NCBI GenBank assembly: GCA_938073845.1 | Contig: CALJEO010000034.1 | Location: forward strand, 1 to 8,643 | Reading direction: 5' to 3' | DNA from: an uncultured archaeon | GTDB taxonomy: Archaea > Korarchaeota > Korarchaeia > Korarchaeales > Korarchaeaceae | DNA: 8,643 nucleotides | Shown here: one piece after another, positions 1 through 5,843 of the stretch | How positions within the stretch are numbered: position 1 is the first letter of the stretch | How the letters are laid out: the number at the start of each line of letters is the position of its first letter | The notes under the pieces: generated by a model | The model's input: only the letters and a program-made list of their open reading frames with translations | Databases searched by the model: none | Told to the model about the DNA's origin: nothing | Translations under genes and position numbers: made by a program

Positions 1-708
1 TCCATAGAGATTAGGATTAATGACCTCAAAGACGAGATAGAGTCGCATGATGCCTTCTTAGTGGTGCATTCCCCCTATTACCTTGAGATAGCTCATCCCT
101 ATGAGGATGTCAGGTCCGGTGCAATGAGGGCAGCTACTAAGATACTGAAGGTCGCGAGAGAGCTGGAATCCTCATTCGCGACTTTCCATCCCTTCACGCC
201 CGGATGGTTAGCTGCTGTGAAGGGTAAGGCGAGGGAGCTGAACGTGATGGGGTTTAAGGAGCTGGTCAAGCAGGGTAGGGAGCTAGGTGTCCAGGTCCTA
301 GTGGAGAACGTGGACCAAGGGGCATTCAGGTCCCCTCCGGACATGAGGTACCTCCTGGACAGCGTCGAGGGGCTGCTCATGGCGCTCGACATAGGGCATG
401 CAATGATGAACGGGGGCATCGAGAAGCTCAGGTCCTACTTGAGGAAGTGCGGGAGGGAGGTGATGCACCTGCATGCTCACGATAACGACATGAACTCTGA
501 CCTGCACATGCCAATAGGGGCTGGGAGGATCCCTTGGCGGGAAGTAGCGGTGGAGCTCATGAGGAGCATGTACAAAGGTACGATCACCTTGGAGGTTCAC
601 TCCAGCGACCCGGACTATCTGAGGATCTCAAGGGAGAAGCTCTCCTCTGCCTTCAAGGACCCGAGAGAGGTGGCACGTGCTGATTGTTATCAGGAAGGAG
701 ATAAGTGA
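1..708 (+). CDS. Sugar phosphate isomerase/epimerase-like TIM-barrel protein (5' partial)
   Basis: The frame is open from the first base, so the N-terminus lies outside the window; about 235 residues remain. The visible part resembles the xylose isomerase-like / AP endonuclease 2 superfamily of metal-dependent TIM barrels. Successive strand ends carry HSPYYLEIA, FHPF, a VENV Glu, LDIGHA with Asp and His, HLHAHDND, HMPIGAGRIPW, and a final LEVH Glu. Those Glu, Asp and His residues match the usual divalent-metal ligands of the family, which includes sugar isomerases, epimerases and endonuclease IV. The HxPxGxGxxxW signature is typical of the isomerase/epimerase branch. The substrate cannot be told from sequence. 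The last ~27 codons lie beyond the final barrel element and overlap the 3' end of the convergent PAP2-like gene. The fold call is firm; the enzyme activity is open. Confidence 0.85.
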   Translation, partial: SIEIRINDLKDEIESHDAFLVVHSPYYLEIAHPYEDVRSGAMRAATKILKVARELESSFATFHPFTPGWLAAVKGKARELNVMGFKELVKQGRELGVQVLVENVDQGAFRSPPDMRYLLDSVEGLLMALDIGHAMMNGGIEKLRSYLRKCGREVMHLHAHDNDMNSDLHMPIGAGRIPWREVAVELMRSMYKGTITLEVHSSDPDYLRISREKLSSAFKDPREVARADCYQEGDK

Positions 709-1212
709 TCCTAGTATGACTTGCCCGAGCGTGTGGGAACCGGATCTCCACCTCGACCATGCCAGCAGGGGTATCAGCAGGGTTATCGCGTAGCCCACAC
801 CACTTCCGAAGTAGATCAGGAAGGTCGCTGGTCCCGTTATTCCCGCCATATGCACGCTGATCTTAGTGGCCCTCTCGTTTATCGCCATCAGAGCTAGGCT
901 GACGAAGAGGTAAGTGAGGGAGAGAAGTGAGAGCGCTTTACTACTAATCAGTCTCAGTAAGATAAATCCTATTAGGTAGGAAACGGATGCCTGAGCGAAG
1001 AACTTCCCCCTCACTGACCTCTCAGGTACCAATATATCCATCTCCCCCCTCAGATGCTTCCTGATCACATTAACCACTGGTATTGTAACTATAAATACCA
1101 AGGAGATCAAAATACTCAACGGATTTCTCTCAGATAGGCCTAGAGTTAGCACAGCTACTAGCCCTATGGTGACGGGAGAGAGCAGCAGGGCTAAGGTCCT
1201 GTGGGTGTTCAC
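628..1212 (-). CDS. PAP2-like integral membrane protein, possible lipid phosphatase
   Basis: This is a 194-residue protein with about six hydrophobic segments (near 7-25, 32-50, 72-90, 94-112, 125-150 and 161-180). Polar loops carry a degenerate PAP2 phosphatase signature: D59 with R65 and R68, then K117-I-S-V-H121, then S153-R154 followed after five residues by H160 and after three more by Q164. Canonical type 2 phosphatidic acid phosphatases have SR-x5-H-x3-D, so the last Asp is Gln here. Known relatives dephosphorylate lipid phosphates or isoprenyl pyrophosphates at the membrane; that role here is inference. The start is the GTG at 1212-1210, about 24 bases from a TATA box, which suggests a leaderless mRNA. 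The 3' end overlaps the convergent isomerase-like gene by 81 bases, so most of the last membrane segment is encoded in the overlap. Confidence 0.75.
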   Translation of the reverse strand: MNTHRTLALLLSPVTIGLVAVLTLGLSERNPLSILISLVFIVTIPVVNVIRKHLRGEMDILVPERSVRGKFFAQASVSYLIGFILLRLISSKALSLLSLTYLFVSLALMAINERATKISVHMAGITGPATFLIYFGSGVGYAITLLIPLLAWSRWRSGSHTLGQVILGSLISFLITISTCHLSRVLEGRGELLP

Positions 1213-1231
1213 ATTCGACCCTTGGTCCTAC

Positions 1232-1239
1232 TTTATAAA
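1232..1239. promoter_or_regulatory. Palindromic TATA box shared by two divergent genes
   Basis: TTTATAAA is a perfect 8-bp palindrome midway between the divergent starts of the PAP2-like gene (GTG at 1212, -) and dtdA (ATG at 1259 or 1262, +). The centre lies about 24 bases from the first and 24-27 from the second, close to the usual archaeal TATA-to-start-site distance. Both transcripts would then begin at or next to the start codon. No convincing purine-rich BRE is visible on either flank. A purine run AGGAG at 1241-1245 could serve as a weak ribosome site for dtdA if transcription starts further upstream. Confidence 0.6.
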
Positions 1240-1258
1240 AAGGAGATCGACATGCCCT

Positions 1259-2080
1259 ATGATGAGCAGAAGGATCGCCCTCGCCTACTCCAAGAGGGAT
1301 CCTGCCGGCTCCGGAATGGCTAGGAGAATAAGGGATATAGCTGGCGAGGAGTTCACACTATCGGATAAGAAGTGTGAGCTTCTGGAGCTGGATAGGGAGA
1401 TCCTCTACATCAGAGAGCCTCCTGTGGAATTCGATTACCTAATAGTCCTCTCTAGACATAGCGGAACACCTGATCATCCAATATTCACAGCACACGTTCC
1501 TGGAAACTTCGGAAGGGCCAAGTACGGTGGAGATCACTTCAAGCTCTCCGTAGCGATCCCCTCCCTCATGAAGGAGTACCTGATCGCAGCCAGCAGGAGG
1601 GCTGAGGGGATAGGTTACTGGGTAGGCTTCGAACCGACGCACCATGGACCTACGTTAGATCTGCCCACAGCCTTTCTCGAGATAGGGTGTGATGAGAGGG
1701 CTTGGAACGATGAAGATGGGCTGAGAGCGGCTTCTGATTCTGTTCTTGAAGCAATAGAGTCGTGGAGGGATGGGAAGTTCATACCCGCTGTGGCCTTCGG
1801 AGGGCCGCACGTCAACGAGCATTTCACGAAGGTGGAGCTGTTCACTGAGTTCGCTATAGGGCATGCGGCGAGGAAGTTGGATGCCGAGTGGGTTGACGAG
1901 GAGATGGTGAGGCAGGCCGTGACCAGGAGCAGCGAGCCCGTGGGTCACGCCATAATAGATAACAAGGGGCTGAGGGGTGAGGACAGGGAGAGGATCGAGG
2001 AGGCCCTGAGGAAGCTGGGGGTGAACATAATCAGAGTCAGGAGAGTCTTGAGGGATGAGACCGGTGCGGAAGAGGTATAG
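1259..2080 (+). CDS. dtdA: D-aminoacyl-tRNA deacylase, archaeal GEK1/DTD2 type
   Basis: DtdA hydrolyses D-amino acids off mischarged tRNAs in the cytoplasm, protecting translation from D-residues; the archaeal and plant form is zinc-dependent. The 273-residue protein shows the family's conserved blocks in order: SRHSG at 65-69, where bacterial-type DTDs are unrelated; HVPGN at 79-83; EPTHHGPT at 125-132; a GGPH at 181-184; and GHA at 201-203. The His-rich THHGP block and the other conserved His and Glu residues are the expected metal and catalytic positions. The start is one of two tandem ATGs at 1259 and 1262. The frame stays open back to about 1166, but the longer form would run through the TATA box and the divergent gene's start, so it is rejected. 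The 3' end overlaps the next gene by 26 bases, indicating an operon. Confidence 0.92.
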   Translation: MMSRRIALAYSKRDPAGSGMARRIRDIAGEEFTLSDKKCELLELDREILYIREPPVEFDYLIVLSRHSGTPDHPIFTAHVPGNFGRAKYGGDHFKLSVAIPSLMKEYLIAASRRAEGIGYWVGFEPTHHGPTLDLPTAFLEIGCDERAWNDEDGLRAASDSVLEAIESWRDGKFIPAVAFGGPHVNEHFTKVELFTEFAIGHAARKLDAEWVDEEMVRQAVTRSSEPVGHAIIDNKGLRGEDRERIEEALRKLGVNIIRVRRVLRDETGAEEV

Positions 2081-2444
2081 GACACTTTTCTTCTTCGATA
2101 GGACAGTTCCTAGAGACTTCTACTTCTCAATACAGAGGAGGTTGAACTATTTGGGATATGGGGCTGTCTGGCAGCCTAGAAGCGCTGTGAGAGGGAAGTA
2201 TAGGGATCTGAGAGAGTTGCTCGATTACTGCGTGAATAGAGGGATAAAGATATTCGTCACGTTCTCTAAATACCTGGAAGTTCCCAGGGGATATGAAAAT
2301 AAGATAAAATTAATTAGGATAAGGGGAGGAAAGAGGAAAACTGTGAATAAGGTGATGGCCAGGTTGTTCCTCGAGCTGAGGTGCGGGAAAAGCTTATATT
2401 CTGGGGCTTCGGGTCTGAACGAGGGAGGACCCAGCGAGTGTTAG
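2055..2444 (+). CDS. Small PIN-like (DUF5615/Mut7-C-like) protein, probable divergent member
   Basis: This is a basic 129-residue protein with no firm family match. Its layout resembles the short PIN-like proteins of the DUF5615/Mut7-C group, which are putative metal-dependent RNases. A first strand ends in an Asp followed by basic and Pro residues (FFFDRTVPR, D15). Then come a helix ending in a LGY turn, an Asp-led helix (YRDLRELL, D51), and a strand of the type VTF (67-70). In that group VTF is normally followed by Asp; here it is S71, so an acidic site residue seems lost. The tail from about 108 onward looks unstructured. ATG at 2055 lies inside the end of dtdA, with AGGAG at 2039-2043; GTG at 2064 is an alternative. 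Position in the tRNA-enzyme cluster fits RNA work, but that is inference. Confidence 0.6.
   Translation: MRPVRKRYRTLFFFDRTVPRDFYFSIQRRLNYLGYGAVWQPRSAVRGKYRDLRELLDYCVNRGIKIFVTFSKYLEVPRGYENKIKLIRIRGGKRKTVNKVMARLFLELRCGKSLYSGASGLNEGGPSEC
2388..2402 (+). promoter_or_regulatory. Candidate internal promoter (BRE + TATA-like) before the DUF211 gene
   Basis: Inside the 3' end of the PIN-like gene a purine-rich GGGAAAAG runs straight into CTTATATT, the usual order of an archaeal BRE and TATA box. A start site about 25 bases downstream would fall near 2420, just before the purine-rich GAGGGAGG at 2421-2428. This could give the DUF211 and MiaB-like genes their own transcript. It is a pattern match only, within coding sequence. 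Confidence 0.3.
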
Positions 2445-2488
2445 GTTTGGGATTCTCTTCGAACAGCAAGAGGGATAAAAGGACGTTC

Positions 2489-2749
2489 GTGAAGAAGTTA
2501 GTGCTTGACGTCGTGAAAACGCACGAGCCAGACATAATAGAGGTGGCTGATGCCATATCAAGGCTCGAAGGGGTCAGGAAGGTTGAGATAGAGGTTAGGG
2601 ACTACGATACGAACATAGAGAGACTGAAGCTGGTCGTGGAAGGAAACGATCTGGACGAGGACGATATAACTGAACTCATCAAGTACTACGGTGGGAACGT
2701 GGCAAGCATAGATGGCGTCACCGTTGAATCAGAGGAAGGAGGTAAATGA
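2489..2749 (+). CDS. DUF211 family protein
   Basis: This is an 86-residue acidic protein that matches the archaeal DUF211 family almost end to end. The strand KLVLDVVKTHEPDI is followed by a helix, the EGV..VEIEV strand, a strand ending in LVVEGNDLDEDDI, a second helix, and GGNVASIDGV. The family is small and widely conserved in archaea, with a predicted ferredoxin-like alpha/beta fold; its cellular role is unknown to me. I chose GTG 2489 because family members begin only a few residues before the LVLD strand, and AAAGGA sits about six bases upstream. GTG 2438, with GAGGGAGG nine bases before it and a 7-base overlap with the preceding stop, would add 17 residues and remains possible. Only three bases separate its stop from the MiaB-like start. 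Confidence 0.85.
   Translation: MKKLVLDVVKTHEPDIIEVADAISRLEGVRKVEIEVRDYDTNIERLKLVVEGNDLDEDDITELIKYYGGNVASIDGVTVESEEGGK
2738..2743 (+). promoter_or_regulatory. Strong Shine-Dalgarno for the MiaB-like gene
   Basis: GGAGGT is a full anti-16S match. It lies within the last codons of the DUF211 gene, nine bases before the GTG at 2753. It decides the start: two ATGs at 2746 and 2749 are closer but out of frame with the MiaB-like protein. Confidence 0.7.
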
Positions 2750-2752
2750 TGG

Positions 2753-4051
2753 GTGAGGTTCCTCATCGAAACTCATGGCTGCTCCATGAACAGGTCGGAT
2801 TCACAGATAATGGAGGAGATCCTGAGGAAGGCCGGTTTCGAGAGGGTGGAGGATCCCTCTGAAGCGGACGTCATAATACTCAACACTTGCAACGTCAAAA
2901 CCCCAACGGAGCAAAAGATGATTCACAGAGCGAGGGAACTCTCCAAATACGCCCCCCTCGTTGTAGCGGGATGCATGGCGAGGTCCCAGACGGAGCTCCT
3001 CAGGAGGTTCTCCAAGGTATTCCTGTCGCCCAGGTCCATCGATAAGGTGATGGATGCTGTCTCAGCGGCTTTAGAAGGTAGAAAAGCGGAGTTTTTGGGA
3101 TCAGAGTTCTTGAACAAGTCCTCATACCTCAGGGATCCCTTGGGACTGATAGGTATCGTACCGATAGCGGAGGGCTGCCTCGGGGCCTGTACATACTGCA
3201 TAACGAGGCTCGCTAGGGGGAGACTTACCAGCTTTCCCAGGAGCAGTATAATGAGGCTGACCGAGCACCTGCTCATGAGAGGGGCTGTGGAGATCTGGCT
3301 CACGGCTGAGGACACTGCAGCTTACGGTAGGGATACTGGAGATAATCTAGCGAACTTGCTGAGGGAGCTGAACGCTATACCGGGCGAGTTCAGAGTGAGG
3401 ATCGGCATGATGACACCCAGCTCAGCCTTGCCCATAGCTGAAGCCCTAGTGGACTCCCTAAAATGCGCGAAGATCTACAAGTTCCTCCATCTACCGGTTC
3501 AGAGCGGATCCAACGAGGTCTTAAGGGAAATGGGAAGAAATTATACGGTAGAACAGTTCCTATCGATCGTGGATTTAGCGAGAAAGGAACTGGGTGAGGT
3601 GACCATCAGCACTGACGTGATAGTGGGGTTCCCAACAGAAAGTGAGGAGGACTTCGAGAGCACCCTGAGGTTGATCGAGAGGTTGGAGCCGGATATCGTG
3701 AACCTGAGCAAGTTCGGTCCCAGGCCGGGCACGCCCGCGTCTAAGATGAGGAGGCTTCCGGACGGGGTGGTATCGAGGAGAAGCAGGGTCCTAAGTGAGC
3801 TCATCGAGAGGGTGAAGGAAAGGATCAACGAGAGGTATTTGGGCAGGGAGCTTGAGGTCCTAGTTTCAGAGGTGGGAAGGAAGGGGGCTCAAGGGAGGAC
3901 GAACTCATACAAGCCTGTGGCCCTGAAGGACGTCAGGCCGGGGGGCCTCTACCTAGTGGAAGTAGTTGATTTCAGATCGAATTACCTGATAGGCAGGGTG
4001 GAAAAGGAGATAGGGAGGGCAGGTATCTTCAGGGAAGCTGAACTCAGTTAG
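2753..4051 (+). CDS. Archaeal MiaB/Cdkal1-like tRNA methylthiotransferase (t6A to ms2t6A)
   Basis: This radical SAM enzyme should add a methylthio group to threonylcarbamoyladenosine at position 37 of ANN-decoding tRNAs (the MtaB/Cdkal1 reaction). All three domains of the family are present in 432 residues. An N-terminal UPF0004 domain carries the three auxiliary-cluster cysteines C10 (THGC), C46 (NTCNVKTPTE) and C74 (VAGCMAR). A radical SAM core has C142-x3-C146-x2-C149. A C-terminal TRAM-type RNA-binding domain runs from about 362 to 420. The NVKTPTE and LHLPVQSGS blocks are typical of the archaeal/eukaryotic branch. GTG at 2753 follows a GGAGGT three bases after the DUF211 stop, so the genes are co-transcribed. 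Its TAG stop directly abuts the stop of the convergent SpeD-like gene. The substrate assignment rests on family knowledge. Confidence 0.93.
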   Translation: MRFLIETHGCSMNRSDSQIMEEILRKAGFERVEDPSEADVIILNTCNVKTPTEQKMIHRARELSKYAPLVVAGCMARSQTELLRRFSKVFLSPRSIDKVMDAVSAALEGRKAEFLGSEFLNKSSYLRDPLGLIGIVPIAEGCLGACTYCITRLARGRLTSFPRSSIMRLTEHLLMRGAVEIWLTAEDTAAYGRDTGDNLANLLRELNAIPGEFRVRIGMMTPSSALPIAEALVDSLKCAKIYKFLHLPVQSGSNEVLREMGRNYTVEQFLSIVDLARKELGEVTISTDVIVGFPTESEEDFESTLRLIERLEPDIVNLSKFGPRPGTPASKMRRLPDGVVSRRSRVLSELIERVKERINERYLGRELEVLVSEVGRKGAQGRTNSYKPVALKDVRPGGLYLVEVVDFRSNYLIGRVEKEIGRAGIFREAELS

Positions 4052-4417
4052 TTAGAAATCCAAGCCACTCTTGACCTCTACAGCGCTCTGCTGTTTCGGT
4101 CTGAGGAGGCTCGCGATCACCTTATAGGTCCTCCAAGGCCAGTCAGTATCCGAGAAGCTCACGATGTTCACGGTAGCATAGCAATGCTCGGGCCACGTGT
4201 GTATGGCTATGTAACCTCCCTCAGTCATTAGAAAACCGCTTAGACCATAGGGATCGAACTCATGCACATGCACGTGCAACGCGTCCTCCTGGGAACTGGC
4301 AGCTACCTCTAGTAGGAACTTCCTCATGAGCTCCGGGGAATCTAAGACCTCCCTCTCTGCTACATCATAAAGCTCAGCTATTATCTGAACTTCCCTCGGT
4401 TTTATATCAGATCTCAT
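4052..4417 (-). CDS. SpeD-like protein lacking the pyruvoyl-forming serine
   Basis: This 121-residue protein has the size and core of the single-chain prokaryotic S-adenosylmethionine decarboxylase proenzyme (SpeD), including H-x-H..FDPYGLSG (48-61) and IHTWPE (72-77). SpeD normally cleaves itself at an E-S-H site and turns that Ser into the pyruvoyl cofactor. Aligning from IHTWPE backwards, the Glu-Ser positions are G67 and G68, and no Ser or Cys occurs between S60 and H73. The proton-donor Cys (C83 in Thermotoga numbering, in FTCG) aligns with F88 in IVSFSD. The processing His is kept as H73. By established mechanism it cannot form pyruvate here, so it is probably a non-cleaving paralogue: a regulatory partner, a ligand-binding protein, or an enzyme of another type. 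Automatic annotation would call it speD. ATG 4417 overlaps the upstream hydrolase stop by 11 bases, with AGGAGAG about four bases before it. Confidence 0.85.
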   Translation of the reverse strand: MRSDIKPREVQIIAELYDVAEREVLDSPELMRKFLLEVAASSQEDALHVHVHEFDPYGLSGFLMTEGGYIAIHTWPEHCYATVNIVSFSDTDWPWRTYKVIASLLRPKQQSAVEVKSGLDF

Positions 4418-5072
4418 AACTCTCTCCTGGTTTAAGCACTATTATCTCCGTCTTCAGTCCCTTGCTCTCCACGAGCCTTCTCAGCTCATCGGGCTCACCC
4501 TTAAGCACCGGGAAGGTCCGGTAATGCATCGGTATGACCTTGCTCACTCCAAGTAGCTCTATTGCAAGGCTCGCTTCGAGTGGGCCCATCACGTAGTGCC
4601 CCCCGATCGGGAGTAGGGCGAGGTCGGGTCTGTAGAGCTCCCCTATTATCCTCATATCGTAGAAGACCCCAGTGTCCCCCGCATGATACACCCTCCTTCC
4701 ATCAAGCCCTATCACCGCCCCGACTGGGGCTCCTGTGCCGCTGCTGTGCAGAGCCTTAGTGAGGACTATCTTCACACCGTTGACATCGAAGAAGCTACCT
4801 ATGTTCGCTCCGAGGGAGCTCGCCCCCTCCATCCTCGCCTTTTCAGCTATCTCATATATTGAGACGATGGTGCCCCCGTGTAGTTTCGAGAGCTTAATCG
4901 CATCGTTCAGTCCATGATCACCATGATCATGAGTGATCAAATAAACTTCAGCGCCCTTGCACTCCTCTAGCTTGATAGGGGATTGGGGATTGCCCTCTAT
5001 CCAGGGATCTATGAGGATCCTTTTGCTCCCCTCCAGCAGGAAGGCGGAGTGACCCAGAAAGGTGACCCTCAC
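4407..5072 (-). CDS. UPF0173 metal-dependent hydrolase (metallo-beta-lactamase fold)
   Basis: This is a 221-residue cytoplasmic protein of the UPF0173 family, a compact metallo-beta-lactamase-fold hydrolase with a two-metal site. Visible ligands are the LGHS start motif, THDHGDH (H48, H50, D52, H53), the ALHSSG His near 109, the HAGDTG Asp near 133, and the IPMHY His near 183. The length is normal for the family. Substrates of UPF0173 proteins are not established. I place the start at GTG 5072, giving VRVTFLGHS as in relatives, with GGTGAT six bases upstream; the TTG at 5075 is an in-frame alternative. Its stop overlaps the SpeD-like ATG by 11 bases, so the two are co-translated and may share a pathway. 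A weak TATA-like AT stretch at 5107-5117 could be its promoter. Family call firm, function open. Confidence 0.9.
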   Translation of the reverse strand: MRVTFLGHSAFLLEGSKRILIDPWIEGNPQSPIKLEECKGAEVYLITHDHGDHGLNDAIKLSKLHGGTIVSIYEIAEKARMEGASSLGANIGSFFDVNGVKIVLTKALHSSGTGAPVGAVIGLDGRRVYHAGDTGVFYDMRIIGELYRPDLALLPIGGHYVMGPLEASLAIELLGVSKVIPMHYRTFPVLKGEPDELRRLVESKGLKTEIIVLKPGESYEI

Positions 5073-5190
5073 CAAGCCATCACCGTGTGATTGCGTAACC
5101 TCTCAACAAAAATGTTTCCCCCGGGCATTGCCACCGATGCTGGATAATGAGAATGTCATTCAAGGAGCTTGTGAAATACTACAGTGGAAA

Positions 5191-5751
5191 TCAGGTTTTG
5201 TGGGATGAGAGGGCCTCCATTATCGCGTTCCTCACCTCGCTCCTTCTCTCCCTTCCCAGCATCCTCAGTAGGAGGGACCTCACTTCACTCCTATTGGTAT
5301 GCAGCGAGAGCGCTGAGGCTAAGGCAATCCTGATCCTAGGGGATGGGTCCTCCGCAAATGGGGAGAGCTCCTCAATCCCAATGCCTCCACTCTCAAATAG
5401 CTTTAGGAGGCATTTCAGATAGGCCATCCTAACCGCGGGCTCCATGTCGTCCCTCCATCCCTTGGCTATGCTCGCTAGCTCGGGATCGCATAGCTCCCTG
5501 AAGATCACGGTAGCCACTTCCCTCAGCTCCCTCCCCTCGAGGATCCTCTCCCTCAGTGATGTGAGGAATCCCTCAGCATTCCTTCTTGACCCAACGTATG
5601 CTACTAGATCGGAGATGAGGGAGGAGAACTTCTCAAGTGACTCTTCCTCCCTAAGGCAGTCCCGAAGGTATTCGTTCAATATATCCCCCACTCTGGATTT
5701 AATAGTTTCATATTCATGAGATAACAATAGTGAAACTATCTTATATATCAT
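5191..5751 (-). CDS. All-helical HEAT-repeat-like protein of unknown function
   Basis: This is a 186-residue soluble protein predicted to be almost entirely alpha-helical, with no catalytic motif I recognise. The C-terminal half looks like tandem HEAT-type helix pairs: MEPAVRMAYLKCLLKLF near 106-122, then ELSPFAEDPSPRIRIALASALSLH near 128-151, then EVRSLLLRMLGRERRSEVRNAIMEALSSH to 184. Each has the D/E-x-x-x-R-x-x-x-x-A spacing of such repeats. HEAT-type repeats serve as protein-protein scaffolds. Start at ATG 5751; a close GTG or strong ribosome site is not visible. It diverges from the tetraether synthase gene across a 92-base control region, and 118 bases separate its stop from the hydrolase start on the same strand. 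A link with either neighbour is unproven. Confidence 0.72.
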   Translation of the reverse strand: MIYKIVSLLLSHEYETIKSRVGDILNEYLRDCLREEESLEKFSSLISDLVAYVGSRRNAEGFLTSLRERILEGRELREVATVIFRELCDPELASIAKGWRDDMEPAVRMAYLKCLLKLFESGGIGIEELSPFAEDPSPRIRIALASALSLHTNRSEVRSLLLRMLGRERRSEVRNAIMEALSSHKT

Positions 5752-5843
5752 TAAAATGCAGTTTTCATTTTCCTTAATTTTCCATCCCCCCGCAATGCAG
5801 TAATATTTATTAATAACTTTACGGTGGTGCTCTGGGTGCCGAA
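5752..5843. promoter_or_regulatory. AT-rich divergent promoter region between the HEAT-like gene and tes
   Basis: This 92-base spacer is clearly more AT-rich than the coding DNA around it. For tes, the stretch AATATTTATTAATAA at 5802-5816 holds a TATA-like box; a start about 25 bases on would leave a leader of roughly 5-10 bases before GTG 5844. For the HEAT-like gene, GGAAAATTAAGG on the - strand (5772-5783) sits about 25 bases before its ATG. Short direct repeats occur: AATGCAG at 5755-5761 and 5794-5800, and ATTTTCC at 5767-5773 and 5777-5783, the latter one helical turn apart. These could be operator half-sites, but may be chance in AT-rich DNA. Confidence 0.5.

Noticed and set aside
1166..1258. 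N-terminal extension of dtdA to a GTG at 1166
   Set aside because: It would read through the TATA box and across the divergent gene's start, and the added residues do not match the deacylase family.
2746..2751. Two ATG codons just after the GGAGGT ribosome site
   Set aside because: Neither is in frame with the MiaB-like protein; the GTG at 2753 gives the conserved FLIETHGC start.
4052..4417. Calling this gene a functional speD
   Set aside because: The serine needed to form the pyruvoyl cofactor is absent, as is the catalytic cysteine, so the symbol would mislead.
5073..5190. Possible small RNA or terminator in the 118-base gap
   Set aside because: No stable inverted repeat or T-run was evident by eye; only a weak TATA-like stretch near 5107-5117 was seen.
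5147..5422. A + strand open frame of 91 codons starting in the gap before the HEAT-like gene
   Set aside because: The first ~20 codons look protein-like, but the rest is antisense to the HEAT-like gene and rich in Ser and Leu, typical of a shadow frame. No promoter or ribosome site supports it.
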